Shown: piece by piece, positions 16,572-24,474 of the stretch | How the letters are laid out: every line of letters starts with the position of its first letter | Position numbering within the stretch: the first letter of the stretch is position 1 | Assembly: GCA_018240505.1 (NCBI GenBank) | Contig: JAFEFQ010000238.1 | Span: 61,940 to 125,939, forward strand | DNA from: Pseudomonadota bacterium | Lineage (GTDB): Bacteria > Pseudomonadota > Gammaproteobacteria > Xanthomonadales > Rhodanobacteraceae | Direction of reading: 5' to 3' | DNA: 64,000 nucleotides | Notes under the pieces: model-generated | Told to the model about the DNA's origin: nothing | What the model saw: only the letters and a program-made list of their open reading frames with translations | Database searches by the model: none | Program-made: the position numbers and the translations under genes

Positions 16572-17897
16572 TCAATCGTCGCCGGACGCCGCCGCCTTGC
16601 GCGTGCGCGGCCGCGGTTCATGGCGCAACGGCACTTCGCCGTCGGCGAGCCGTGCGATGAGATGGGCGGACTGTCGCGCCCGTTCGACCGAACGCAGCAC
16701 TTCTCCGTTGTCGCGGTCGAGCAGGATCGCGTAGCCGCGCTGCAAGGTCGCGAGCGGGCTGACCGCGTTGAGCGTGCGCGCGAGTTCGGCGAGATGCTGG
16801 CGGCGCCGGTCGAGGCGCCGGTCGAGCGCCGCGCGCAGGCGCAGCTCGAGCGCCGCGAGCTGCTCGCGCCGTTGCGCGAGCCGAATCAGCGGATGCTGCG
16901 CCTGCAGGCGCGCACGCAGGTGAGCGAGGCGCTCGCCGCCGCGTTGCAGGCGCGCGCGCGGGTGCTGCGCGCGCAGGCGCGCCCAGGCGTGGTCGAGGCG
17001 CTGCGCGGCATTCTGCAGGCGGCGCAGCATCAGCGTTTCGAGCCGCGCCTCGTCGCGCTGCAGGTTGCGCCGGATCGCGGCGCCGTCGGGCACGAGGATT
17101 TCCGCCGCGGCCGACGGCGTCGGCGCGCGCAGGTCGGCGGCGAAGTCGGCGATCGTGAAGTCGACTTCGTGGCCGACCGCGCTGACGACCGGAATCGCGC
17201 TCGCGCGGATCGCGCGCGCGACGCCTTCGTCGTTGAACGCCCACAGGTCTTCGAGCGAACCGCCACCGCGCGTGAGCAGCAACACATCATGCCGCCGCGC
17301 CTTCGAAGCGGCATCGAGCGCAGTGACGATGGCAGGCGGCGCCTCCTTGCCCTGCACGGGCACGGGGATCACCTCGACGTCGGCGAACGGAAAACGGCGC
17401 GCCAGCACGCTGAGCACGTCGCGGATCGCCGCGCCCGTGGCCGAGGTGATCACGCCGATGCGCCGCGGCAGTTTCGGCAGCGCGCGCTTTTTCGCCGCGT
17501 CGAACAGGCCTTCGGCGGCGAGCCTGGCCTTGAGCTGCTCGAACGCACGCAGCAGCGCGCCTTCGCCGGCCTCCTCGAGATGCTCGACGATGAGCTGGAA
17601 CTCGCCGCGCGCCTCGTACAGGCTGACGCGCGCGCGCGCGAGCACGCGCGTGCCGTCGGCGGGTTTGAAGCGCAGCAGCGTCGCGCGGCTCTTGAACATC
17701 GCGCAGCGGATCTGCGCCTGCGCATCCTTGAGGCTGAAGTACAGATGCCCCGAGGCGGGGCGCGAGAAGTTCGAGATCTCGCCTTCGACCCAGATCAGCG
17801 GGAACGTGTCCTCGAGCAGGTCGCGCGCGAGGCGCACGAGCTGGCTCGGCGAGAAGATTTCGCGTTCGGGCGCGGAGTCGGAAAAAAGTTCGGGCAT
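16572..17897 (-). CDS. xseA: Exodeoxyribonuclease VII large subunit
   Basis: This is a 441-codon protein from ATG 17897 (MPELFSDSAPEREIFSPSQL). The N-terminal OB fold (about 15-110) includes WVEGEISNFSRPASGHLYFSLKD. The catalytic domain carries the family motifs RIGVITSATGAAIRDVL, LLTRGGGSLEDLWAFN and SAVGHEVDFTIADFAADLRAPTPSAAAE. A long Arg-rich coiled-coil region and a beta C-terminus (ATLQRGYAIL) follow. Together with XseB it degrades single-stranded DNA into oligonucleotides. xseB is not in the window. An upstream in-frame start at 17942 lies in a repeat and is rejected. Confidence 0.96.
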   Translation of the reverse strand: MPELFSDSAPEREIFSPSQLVRLARDLLEDTFPLIWVEGEISNFSRPASGHLYFSLKDAQAQIRCAMFKSRATLLRFKPADGTRVLARARVSLYEARGEFQLIVEHLEEAGEGALLRAFEQLKARLAAEGLFDAAKKRALPKLPRRIGVITSATGAAIRDVLSVLARRFPFADVEVIPVPVQGKEAPPAIVTALDAASKARRHDVLLLTRGGGSLEDLWAFNDEGVARAIRASAIPVVSAVGHEVDFTIADFAADLRAPTPSAAAEILVPDGAAIRRNLQRDEARLETLMLRRLQNAAQRLDHAWARLRAQHPRARLQRGGERLAHLRARLQAQHPLIRLAQRREQLAALELRLRAALDRRLDRRRQHLAELARTLNAVSPLATLQRGYAILLDRDNGEVLRSVERARQSAHLIARLADGEVPLRHEPRPRTRKAAASGDD

Positions 17898-17914
17898 GGT
17901 TTGCGTTTGCTTCC

Positions 17915-18043
17915 CTTCTCCCCTCGGGAGAAGGTGGCGCAAAGCGCCGGATGAGGGAAGGGAGAGTCGGGTCCGAACGGCGTGACAATCGTGCGAGGCT
18001 CTTCCCTCATCCGCGTGCCGGCACCTTCTCCCGGTGGGAGAAG
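17915..18043. repeat. Inverted pair of REP-like palindromes (copy 1)
   Basis: Two copies of the same element face each other. Copy A (17915-17957) has the small palindrome CTTCTCCC/GGGAGAAG and ends GATGAGGG. Copy B (18004-18043) is its reverse complement, starting CCCTCATCC and ending in CTTCTCCC/GGGAGAAG arms. This is the paired (BIME-like) arrangement of REP elements. It sits between xseA and the PLD gene. A related pair lies at 63784-63927. Confidence 0.75.
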
Positions 18044-18075
18044 GATATTACTTCGCGCGTTAGGAGTTCATTTGC

Positions 18076-19515
18076 TCAGCGCTGCTTGCGACTTCGCCGC
18101 AGCTTGCGCCAGCGCAGCAACAGGCTCGCCGCGACCCAGGCCGCGAGCAACGCCAGCGGCCAGGCGACGATGCGCGGCCAGACCGCGGCCAGTGCGGCGA
18201 CGACGAACAGCAGCAGCGCCGCCGGCGGCAGCAGGCCGGCCTCGGCGCTGCCGAGCACGCGGCGTTCGCCGATCGCCGCGCCGATCGTGTTGACCAGGCG
18301 CAGCGTGCCGGCGGCGGCGCGGCTCGAGCTGCCGCGGCCACCACGCGCGCGGCGCATGCGCACGTGGTCGCGTCGCGAGCGCGGCTTCTCGTCGAGCACG
18401 ACCTCGGTCGCGTTGTCGAGGTCGCGCAGATATTGTTCGGCGAGTTGCGCGGCGAATGCCTCGTTCTCGACGACGACGTCGATCTCGCAATTGGTCAGCC
18501 AGCTGGCGAGATTGAGGTTGCTCGAGCCCACGCGCGCCCAGCGGTCGTCGGCGACCGCGGTCTTGGCGTGCATCATCGAGCCATTCCATTCGTATACTTT
18601 TACCCCGGCCTCGAGCAGCGGCCGGTAGCCCGCGTGCGAGAGACGCGCGACGAAGGCGAGGTCGCTCGCGCCGGGCACGAGCAGGCGCACGTCGACGCCG
18701 TCGAGCGCGGCCGCGCGCAGCGCCTGCACGTAAGGCGCGATGCCGACGAAGTAGGCGTCGCTAAGCCACAGCGTCCGGCGCGCCATCGCGGCGACGTAGA
18801 GGTCGCTGCGATAGACGCTCGCGTGCGCCGGTTCGGTCGCGATCACGCGCAGGTCGACGTCGCCGCACGGCGCGGGCACGGCGTTGTCGATGGCCAGCGG
18901 TGCGCCGAGGCCGGCCCAGGCGGCCTTGAACGCACGCTCGAGATCGGCGCAGGCGGGGCCGCGGATCGCGACGCCGGTGTCGCGCCACGGCGCGATGTCG
19001 CGCGCGGGATCGCCGAGCCACTTCGCCGACAGGCAGACGCCGGAAACGAAGCCGATCGCGCCGTCGACGACGAGCAGCTTGCGGTGGTCGCGGCCGAACC
19101 AGCCGAGCGGGCTGTCCAGGCGCGGCGGGTTGAACACGCGCATCTCGCCGCCGGCGTCGAGCAGCGGGCGCCAGAATGCCGCGCGCGTTTCGCCGAGGCC
19201 GCCGAGCCAGTCGCGGATCACCGCGACGCGCACGCTGGCGGCCGCGCGCGCGGCGAGCGCATCGCGGAACGCGCGCCCGACCTCGTCGTCGCGGATGATG
19301 TAGTTTTCCAGGAACACGCTTTTTTGCGCGGCACCGATCGCGGCGAGCCAGGCGTCGAAATGGGCGCGGCCGTCGATCAGCAGTTCGAGCGCGTTGCCGG
19401 CAACCGATTCGACGCCGGTGGCACGGTCCAGCGCCTGCTCGGCGAGCACCTGCGCCGAGCCGGAAGGCGGCATGGCGGCAGGCACCGGGGCGGGATTGGA
19501 CGCGGTATCAGGCAT
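18076..19515 (-). CDS. Phospholipase D superfamily protein, cardiolipin-synthase-like
   Basis: This 479-codon protein has two HKD catalytic motifs: HRKLLVVD (His144, Lys146, Asp151) and HAKTAVAD (His316, Lys318, Asp323), the latter followed by VGSSNLNLASW. This is the arrangement of bacterial cardiolipin synthases (ClsA/B/C) and related phosphatidyltransferases. Two transmembrane helices lie at the extreme C-terminus, unlike ClsA, where they are N-terminal. The start at 19515 (MPDTASNPAP) is plausible; a Met fifteen codons in is the alternative. A patch of rare AT-ending codons precedes the second HKD motif (18582-18606). Confidence 0.86.
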   Translation of the reverse strand: MPDTASNPAPVPAAMPPSGSAQVLAEQALDRATGVESVAGNALELLIDGRAHFDAWLAAIGAAQKSVFLENYIIRDDEVGRAFRDALAARAAASVRVAVIRDWLGGLGETRAAFWRPLLDAGGEMRVFNPPRLDSPLGWFGRDHRKLLVVDGAIGFVSGVCLSAKWLGDPARDIAPWRDTGVAIRGPACADLERAFKAAWAGLGAPLAIDNAVPAPCGDVDLRVIATEPAHASVYRSDLYVAAMARRTLWLSDAYFVGIAPYVQALRAAALDGVDVRLLVPGASDLAFVARLSHAGYRPLLEAGVKVYEWNGSMMHAKTAVADDRWARVGSSNLNLASWLTNCEIDVVVENEAFAAQLAEQYLRDLDNATEVVLDEKPRSRRDHVRMRRARGGRGSSSRAAAGTLRLVNTIGAAIGERRVLGSAEAGLLPPAALLLFVVAALAAVWPRIVAWPLALLAAWVAASLLLRWRKLRRSRKQR

Positions 19516-19530
19516 GGGCGAGCGCGCGAT

Positions 19531-20658
19531 TCAGCCCGCGCGGCGCGCGTCGGCGGCTGCGTCGCCGAGAGCGCGCAGGTATTGGCGGTCGAACGCGGCG
19601 AGCTGGCTTTCGAGCTCGGAATACGGGCCCGGCTCCCAAGCCTGCGAGATCACGCCGAGATGCGCGTTCGCGCAGAGCTCCCAGTCCTGGCGGTTGGTCA
19701 GGTCCCAGAATTCGACGGCCGGACTGGGATCAAAGCCCGGTGCGGCGATCGCCTCGGGTTCGAACAGCCACTCGCAGACGACGCGCGTGCGATCCTTCGA
19801 CAGCGGCAGCGCGCGGTGCAGCATCACGTAGTCCGGGTGGAACGAGAGGAAGCCGCTCGGGAACACGCTGTAATAGTATACTTTACCGCGCTCCGCATCG
19901 CTCAGGCCCGGCAGCGCGGGCGCGCAGCGTTCGCCGCCCATCGTCATGCTGCCGTCGCGGTGGTTCATCCACATCGGGCCGCCGAGCACCGGGCCTTCGT
20001 CGAGGTCGTTCTCGGAATTGCGGAACGGCGTGAGCTTGTTCAGGTGCGGGTGGGCGAGCGGGCAGTGATAGCACTCGCTGAAATTGTGGAAGATCAGCTT
20101 CCAGTTCGCGTCGACCTCGTAGACCTTGCGCGCGGCCGCGCGCAGTTCCGCCGTGCGCCATTGCCGGAAACGGCCGGCGAGGCCGGGCAGCGCCTCGGCG
20201 AACGGCTGCGGGTTGCGTGACAGGTTGACGAAGAGGAAGCCTTCCCAGTTCGCCAACGCGGCCGTGTGCAGCGGATAGTCGGCCGGGTCGAAGCCGGCGA
20301 CTTCGGTCATCGTCGGCACGCTGCGCAAGGCGCCGTCGAGGCCGAAGGTCCAGGCGTGGTACGGACACTGGATCGCCTTGCCGAGCGTGCCCTGCGCCTC
20401 GCGGCAGAGCCTGCTGCCGCGATGCCGGCAGTGGTTGTGGAACGCGCGCAGCTCGCCGTCGCGGTCGCGCAGCACGATCACGCTCTCGCTGCCGAGTTCG
20501 AACAGAAAATAGCTGCCGGGCGCATCGAGTTGCGAGACGTGGCCGGCGAGCATCCACGAGCGCTGGAAGATGTTTTCGTGCTCGGCACGCCAGATCTCAT
20601 CGGAAACGAAATAGTCGCGCCCCAAGGTGTGCTGGCCGAAGGAAGTACGTGATTTCAT
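19531..20658 (-). CDS. Rieske non-heme iron oxygenase, alpha-subunit type
   Basis: This 375-codon protein is an aromatic-ring-hydroxylating dioxygenase or choline/glycine-betaine-monooxygenase-like enzyme. Rieske [2Fe-2S] ligands are Cys77 and His79 (CRHRGSRLC) and Cys98 and His101 (CPYHAW). The mononuclear iron site follows: NFSECYHCPLAHPH with His198 and His203, and an acidic ligand probably in EFWDLTNRQDW. No reductase or beta-subunit gene is adjacent, which fits single-component oxygenases using a distant reductase. The substrate cannot be read from the sequence. The gene ends 15 bp before the PLD gene start, so the two may be cotranscribed. Confidence 0.88.
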   Translation of the reverse strand: MKSRTSFGQHTLGRDYFVSDEIWRAEHENIFQRSWMLAGHVSQLDAPGSYFLFELGSESVIVLRDRDGELRAFHNHCRHRGSRLCREAQGTLGKAIQCPYHAWTFGLDGALRSVPTMTEVAGFDPADYPLHTAALANWEGFLFVNLSRNPQPFAEALPGLAGRFRQWRTAELRAAARKVYEVDANWKLIFHNFSECYHCPLAHPHLNKLTPFRNSENDLDEGPVLGGPMWMNHRDGSMTMGGERCAPALPGLSDAERGKVYYYSVFPSGFLSFHPDYVMLHRALPLSKDRTRVVCEWLFEPEAIAAPGFDPSPAVEFWDLTNRQDWELCANAHLGVISQAWEPGPYSELESQLAAFDRQYLRALGDAAADARRAG

Positions 20659-20984
20659 GGTGGCGAATCCGGCTCATGGCGAGTTGCGGTCAGTATGCCC
20701 CAGGAGTGGTGCCTGGGCCATGCGGATTGCTTTTTGCTCGTCATTCCCGCGAAAGCGGGAATCCAGCTTCTTCTTTTCGTCCTTTTCGACGAAAGCTAGA
20801 GATCACGATGGATTCCCGCTTGACCCCTTCGGCTGTTGAAAGCCGCGGGAGTGACGAAAAAGGGGAACACGCAGCAGACTGGTAGTTGCTGCCACCCGCT
20901 GTCAGCAGCGCATCACTCGCGGCGACTCGCGCCGCCGCGCTGGATTACACTTGCGGATCGCGCATTCGCCCGCACCTTGTCCGC
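20659..20984. other. Intergenic region with a divergent promoter space and a REP-like repeat
   Basis: This region separates the divergent Rieske oxygenase and uvrB genes. No gene is supported. It contains the repeat described at 20738-20856. The upstream region of uvrB (20857-20984) shows no convincing LexA box (no CTG-N10-CAG with AT-rich centre was found by eye). Confidence 0.5.
20738..20856. repeat. Dispersed repeat built on the palindrome ATTCCCGC-GAAA-GCGGGAAT
   Basis: A perfect 8-bp-arm hairpin lies at 20743-20762. An inverted, diverged copy with a longer loop ends near 20856 (GCGGGAGTGACGA), so the outer ends TCGTCATTCCCGC and GCGGGAGTGACGA pair with one mismatch. Repeats of this sequence type are common between genes in proteobacteria. 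There are no coding sequences inside. Confidence 0.65.
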
Positions 20985-23018
20985 ATGTCCGCCGACCGTT
21001 TCCAGCTTGTTTCGCCATTCCAGCCCGCGGGCGACCAGCCCGAGGCGATCCGTCGCCTCGTGGCCGGCTTCAACGACGGGCTCGCCCACCAGACCCTGCT
21101 CGGCGTCACCGGCTCGGGCAAGACGTTCACGATCGCGAACGTCGTGCAACAGGTGCAGAAGCCGACGATCGTGCTCGCGCCGAACAAGACGCTGGCCGCG
21201 CAGCTCTACGGCGAGTTCAAGGAGTTCTTCCCGCACAACGCGGTCGAGTACTTTGTCAGCTATTACGACTACTACCAGCCCGAGGCCTATGTCGTCGCCA
21301 GCGACACCTACATCGAGAAGGACTCGAGCATCAACGAGCACATCGAGCAGATGCGCCTGTCGGCGACCAAGGCGCTGCTCTCAAGGCCCGACGCGCTGAT
21401 CGTGGCGACGGTGTCGGCGATCTACGGCCTCGGCGATCCGGAAGATTATCTGTCGATGCGCCTGATCCTCGCGCGCGGCGAGCGCGTCGACCAGCGCGAG
21501 CTGATCCGGCATTTGACCGAGCTGCAGTACGAGCGCGGCGACTACGAATTGCACCGCGGCTCGTTCCGCGTGCGTGGCGACGTGGTCGACGTGTTCCCGG
21601 CCGAGAGCGAATTCGATGCGGTGCGCATCGAGCTGTTCGACGGCGAGGTCGAGAACATCTCGGTGTTCGATCCGCTCACCGGCGTGGTGCTGCGCAAGGT
21701 GCCGCGCTACGTGATCTACCCGTCGTCGCACTATGTGACCACGCGCAAGCGCGTGCTCGATGCGATCGAGACGATCAAGCCGGAACTGAAGGAGCGCCTC
21801 GACCAGCTGTACAAGGCGAACAAGCTCGTCGAGGCGCAGCGCCTGCAGCAGCGCACCCAGTACGACCTCGAGATGATGGCCGAGATCGGCTACTGCAACG
21901 GCATCGAGAACTATTCGCGCCACTTCACCGGACGCAAGCCGGGCGAGCCGCCGCCGACGCTGTTCGACTACCTGCCGCCGGATTCGCTGCTCGTGATCGA
22001 CGAATCGCACGTCACCGTGCCGCAGCTCGGCGCGATGTACAAGGGCGATCGCTCGCGCAAGGAGAACCTGGTCGAATACGGTTTCCGTCTGCCTTCCGCG
22101 CTCGACAACCGTCCGCTCAAGTTCGACGAGTTCGTCGCGCGCGAGCCGCGCACGATCTACGTGTCGGCGACGCCGGCCGACTACGAGGTGAATCATTCGC
22201 AGGGCAACGTGGTCGAGCTCGTCGTGCGGCCGACCGGCCTGATCGATCCCGAAGTCGAGATCCGTCCGGTGCGCACCCAGGTCGACGATCTGCTCGGCGA
22301 GATCCACGCGCGCGTCAAGCAGGGCGACCGCGTGCTCGTGACCACGCTGACCAAGCGCATGAGCGAGAACCTCACCGACTATCTCGAGGAGCATGGCGTG
22401 CGCGTGCGCTACCTGCACTCGGACATCGAAACGGTCGAGCGCGTGGAAATCCTGCGCGACCTGCGCCTGGGCAAGTTCGACGTGCTCGTCGGCATCAACC
22501 TGCTGCGCGAAGGCCTCGATATGCCTGAAGTGTCATTGGTGGCGATCCTCGACGCCGACAAGGAAGGCTATCTGCGCTCGACGCGTTCGCTGATCCAGAC
22601 CATCGGCCGCGCCGCGCGCAACCTGCGCGGCAAGGCGATCCTCTACGCCGACCGCATCACCGACTCGATGAAGCGCGCACTCGAGGAAACCGACCGGCGC
22701 CGGCAGAAGCAGATCGACTACAACATCGAGCATGGGATCACGCCGAAGTCGGTGGTGAAGAAGATCGCCGACATCATGGAAGGCGCGCGCGCCGATGCCG
22801 AGGCCGAACGCAGCGGTGGCAAGCGCGGCAAGGCGCGTTCGTTCGGCGTGGCGGAGGAGGCTACGGATTACGCGGCGCTCTCGCCGGAACAACTCGCGGC
22901 CAAGCTCAAGAAGCTCGAGGCGCAGATGTACAAGCTCGCCCAGGACCTGCAGTTCGAGGAGGCCGCGCGCGTGCGCGACGAACTGCAGCGCGTGAAGGCG
23001 CTGGGCCTGCTGAGCTGA
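20985..23018 (+). CDS. uvrB: UvrABC excision nuclease subunit B
   Basis: This is a 677-codon protein from ATG 20985 ([20 protein letters not shown]), matching the usual UvrB N-terminus. It has Walker A GVTGSGKT (40-47), the DNA-binding beta-hairpin region ([27 protein letters not shown]), [10 protein letters not shown], helicase motifs near [19 protein letters not shown] and [26 protein letters not shown], and a C-terminal UVR domain ([11 protein letters not shown]). UvrB verifies damage loaded by UvrA and recruits UvrC in nucleotide excision repair. An upstream in-frame start at 20886 gives unrelated residues and is rejected. Confidence 0.98.
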   Translation: MSADRFQLVSPFQPAGDQPEAIRRLVAGFNDGLAHQTLLGVTGSGKTFTIANVVQQVQKPTIVLAPNKTLAAQLYGEFKEFFPHNAVEYFVSYYDYYQPEAYVVASDTYIEKDSSINEHIEQMRLSATKALLSRPDALIVATVSAIYGLGDPEDYLSMRLILARGERVDQRELIRHLTELQYERGDYELHRGSFRVRGDVVDVFPAESEFDAVRIELFDGEVENISVFDPLTGVVLRKVPRYVIYPSSHYVTTRKRVLDAIETIKPELKERLDQLYKANKLVEAQRLQQRTQYDLEMMAEIGYCNGIENYSRHFTGRKPGEPPPTLFDYLPPDSLLVIDESHVTVPQLGAMYKGDRSRKENLVEYGFRLPSALDNRPLKFDEFVAREPRTIYVSATPADYEVNHSQGNVVELVVRPTGLIDPEVEIRPVRTQVDDLLGEIHARVKQGDRVLVTTLTKRMSENLTDYLEEHGVRVRYLHSDIETVERVEILRDLRLGKFDVLVGINLLREGLDMPEVSLVAILDADKEGYLRSTRSLIQTIGRAARNLRGKAILYADRITDSMKRALEETDRRRQKQIDYNIEHGITPKSVVKKIADIMEGARADAEAERSGGKRGKARSFGVAEEATDYAALSPEQLAAKLKKLEAQMYKLAQDLQFEEAARVRDELQRVKALGLLS

Positions 23019-23043
23019 CCCGGACTCGCGCGCGGCGATCGAG

Positions 23044-23331
23044 TCAGGTGCGTACCTGTTCGGTGATCGGACGCACCTTCGCGCGGAAGCGGCGCCGCGC
23101 CTGCCACATGTCGTAGTCGCCCTGCATCGCGTACCAGCGTCCCGGCGTGGTGTTCAACGCCTTGGACAGGCGCAGGTCCATGTCCGGGCTGATGCCGGCT
23201 ACGCCGTTGAGGACGCGCGACAGCGCGACGCGCGTCACGCCCAGTCGCCCGGCCGCTTCGGTCACCGTGATGCCGTCCAGCCATTCGCGCAGGACTTCGC
23301 CGGGATGCGGAGGGTTGTGCATGATGTTCAT
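23044..23331 (-). CDS. higA: HigA-family antitoxin
   Basis: This 95-codon helix-turn-helix protein is typical of HigA/VapI antidotes: [15 protein letters not shown], then the [25 protein letters not shown]. It lies 9 bp downstream of the higB toxin gene on the same strand, the toxin-first order characteristic of higBA. It is expected to neutralise HigB and to bind the palindrome at 23628-23646. Confidence 0.93.
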   Translation of the reverse strand: MNIMHNPPHPGEVLREWLDGITVTEAAGRLGVTRVALSRVLNGVAGISPDMDLRLSKALNTTPGRWYAMQGDYDMWQARRRFRAKVRPITEQVRT

Positions 23332-23340
23332 GGTGCTGGC

Positions 23341-23619
23341 CTAGTGATAATCCTGATAGTCGACGAGTACGGCATCGCCATTCTCGAAAGCGAACGTGAG
23401 CCGCCAATGACTGTCCACCCAAACGGCCCAGTGTCCGCCAAGGTCGCCGTGCAGCGGGTGCAATTTCCAGCCTGGCGCAGCCATGTCGTTCGGGTTGCCG
23501 GAACGGTTCAGCGCGAACAGTTGCAGACGCAATCGTTTCGCGTGTTTTGCCTGGATGCCCGCCGTGCTGCCGGTACGGTAGAAGCGTTCGATGCCCTTGT
23601 GCCGAAACGACCGGATCAT
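23341..23619 (-). CDS. higB: HigB-family mRNA interferase toxin
   Basis: This 92-codon RelE/ParE-superfamily protein is of HigB type: MIRSFRHKGIERFYRTGS, RLRLQLFALN, PGWKLHPLHGDLGGHWAVWVDSHWRLTFAFENGDAVLVDYQDYH. HigB toxins cleave mRNA on the ribosome. It is the first gene of the higBA operon. Its ATG is 9 bp downstream of a perfect palindrome that also overlaps the likely promoter. Confidence 0.93.
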   Translation of the reverse strand: MIRSFRHKGIERFYRTGSTAGIQAKHAKRLRLQLFALNRSGNPNDMAAPGWKLHPLHGDLGGHWAVWVDSHWRLTFAFENGDAVLVDYQDYH

Positions 23620-23627
23620 GGGCGAAT

Positions 23628-23646
23628 TGTATAGCTTGGCTATACA
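23628..23646. promoter_or_regulatory. Putative HigA operator
   Basis: Perfect inverted repeat TGTATAGC-TTG-GCTATACA, 8-bp arms and 3-bp centre, 9 bp before the higB start. It is AT-rich in a GC-rich setting and its TATA-type halves could also form the -10 region. Autoregulation of higBA by HigA binding to such a site is established for the family; binding here is inferred. Confidence 0.65.
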
Positions 23647-23700
23647 GATGGCAACACGCGCGGCGCTTTGCGTTTCGTGCCTGGGAAGGCCGAATCATAC

Positions 23701-23734
23701 CGGCCCGCGCGCCGTATGCGCGGCGCGCGGGCCG
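23701..23734. terminator. Strong GC hairpin between XRE gene and higBA
   Basis: Perfect 14-bp arms CGGCCCGCGCGCCG / CGGCGCGCGGGCCG with a 6-base loop (TATGCG). It lies directly downstream of the XRE gene stop and could end its transcript. No T-run follows on either strand, so it is not a classical intrinsic terminator. Confidence 0.4.
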
Positions 23735-23757
23735 GCGCGAATCGTTTATCCGATGAT

Positions 23758-24066
23758 TCAGGCCGCCAGTTTCAGCGTCGGATGCAGCCCGGCGCGCGAG
23801 GCCAGCGTCAACAGCATGTCCAGGCTGAAGTCTTCCCACTTGCCGCGCAGCAGCCGGGAGACGCGTGGCTGCGTCACGCCGAGCCGGCGCGCGGCTTCGG
23901 CTTGAGTCCAGCCCTGGGCCTTCAGATGTTTCTGCATGCGGATCATCACTTCTGCGCGAAGCTTCATCACCTCGGCTTCGGCCGGATCGAAGCCCAGATC
24001 GACGAACACATTGCCGCTGCTCTTGATGCAGCGGGTGTCGTTCCAGCGGGGGTCGGTCTTCTTCAT
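23758..24066 (-). CDS. XRE-family antitoxin-like regulator (HTH_37 type)
   Basis: This 102-codon protein has a C-terminal helix-turn-helix (WTQAEAARRLGVTQPRVSRLLRGKWEDFSLDMLLTLASRAGL). The N-terminal segment (FVDLGFDPAEAEVMKLRAEVMIRMQKHLK) is characteristic of antitoxins paired with phage Gp49-like RelE/HigB toxins, where the toxin gene lies just upstream. Here only a short toxin-like remnant lies upstream, so this may be an orphan regulator. Its start is 3 bp after the remnant's stop. Two overlapping palindromes upstream probably form its operator. Confidence 0.85.
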   Translation of the reverse strand: MKKTDPRWNDTRCIKSSGNVFVDLGFDPAEAEVMKLRAEVMIRMQKHLKAQGWTQAEAARRLGVTQPRVSRLLRGKWEDFSLDMLLTLASRAGLHPTLKLAA

Positions 24067-24069
24067 GGC

Positions 24070-24144
24070 TCAGGCTCCTATCAGCTTGTACCGCTTGGCG
24101 GCGAGGTCGAGATCGGCTTTGCATGAGCATGCAAATTTTTGCAT
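24070..24144 (-). pseudogene. Remnant of a Gp49/HigB-like toxin 3' end
   Basis: This is a 24-codon frame ending three bases before the XRE gene. Its last 16 residues (KADLDLAAKRYKLIGA) resemble, from memory, the C-termini of phage Gp49-like toxins, which normally end with a similar helix directly before the antitoxin. The rest of a toxin (about 75 residues) is missing: the frame upstream has two stops and runs into the tRNA terminator. The alternative is a chance short ORF. Confidence 0.45.
24118..24144. promoter_or_regulatory. Double overlapping palindrome, putative operator of the XRE regulator
   Basis: Two perfect inverted repeats share a half-site: TTTGCATG-AG-CATGCAAA (24118-24135) and ATGCAAA-TT-TTTGCAT (24129-24144). 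Each has a 2-bp centre and the centres are 10 bp apart, one helical turn. This gives three half-sites, as expected for cooperative binding of two dimers of a small HTH repressor. It lies about 50-80 bp upstream of the XRE start. Confidence 0.6.
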
Positions 24145-24220
24145 TTTGTCGCCGCTTGCCTGCGAGCGCCGTTGCCGGAATGCCGCGACTCAAGCCTACG
24201 CGGCCTGCATGGCTCGCAGA

Positions 24221-24251
24221 AAAAGAAAAACCGCGCCGGAGCGCGGTTTTT
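24221..24251 (-). terminator. Intrinsic terminator of tRNA-Val
   Basis: On the minus strand a hairpin with arms AAAAACCGCGC / GCGCGGTTTTT (24226-24251) is followed by a T-rich run, 28 bases after the encoded CCA end of the tRNA gene. Confidence 0.8.
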
Positions 24252-24278
24252 GGATGCTGCACGACGTTGGATGCGAAG

Positions 24279-24353
24279 TGGTGGGCAGTACAGGGATCGA
24301 ACCTGTGACCCCCACCATGTCAAGGTGATGCTCTACCGCTGAGCTAACTGCCC
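24279..24353 (-). tRNA. tRNA-Val (anticodon GAC)
   Basis: This 75-base gene on the minus strand has acceptor arm GGGCAGT/ACTGCCC, D-arm with TAGCTCAGCGGTAGAGC, anticodon loop TTGACAT (anticodon GAC), T-arm with GGTTCGATCC and an encoded CCA end. It is a single gene followed by a strong intrinsic terminator. No integrase gene or flanking att-like duplication was seen. Confidence 0.96.
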
Positions 24354-24474
24354 ACTTCGCAGAAACAACGCCGGGAGGCGGCTCGAAAGGCGCTTTCGAG
24401 GGGGCGCAAGAATAGCGGAACGGGTCGGGTTCGGCAACCTTTTTCGTTGCCTCCGCTGCTGCGCCATCGGCGCT

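Noticed and set aside
20857..20984. LexA/SOS box upstream of uvrB
   Set aside because: No sequence close to CTGT-N8-ACAG was found by eye.
23701..23734. A classical Rho-independent terminator
   Set aside because: The hairpin is perfect but no T-run follows on either strand. It is listed only as a terminator-like hairpin.
24279..24353. tRNA-Val as an integration site for a mobile island
   Set aside because: No integrase gene and no repeated tRNA 3' end were found in the window. The adjacent toxin-antitoxin genes alone do not show integration.
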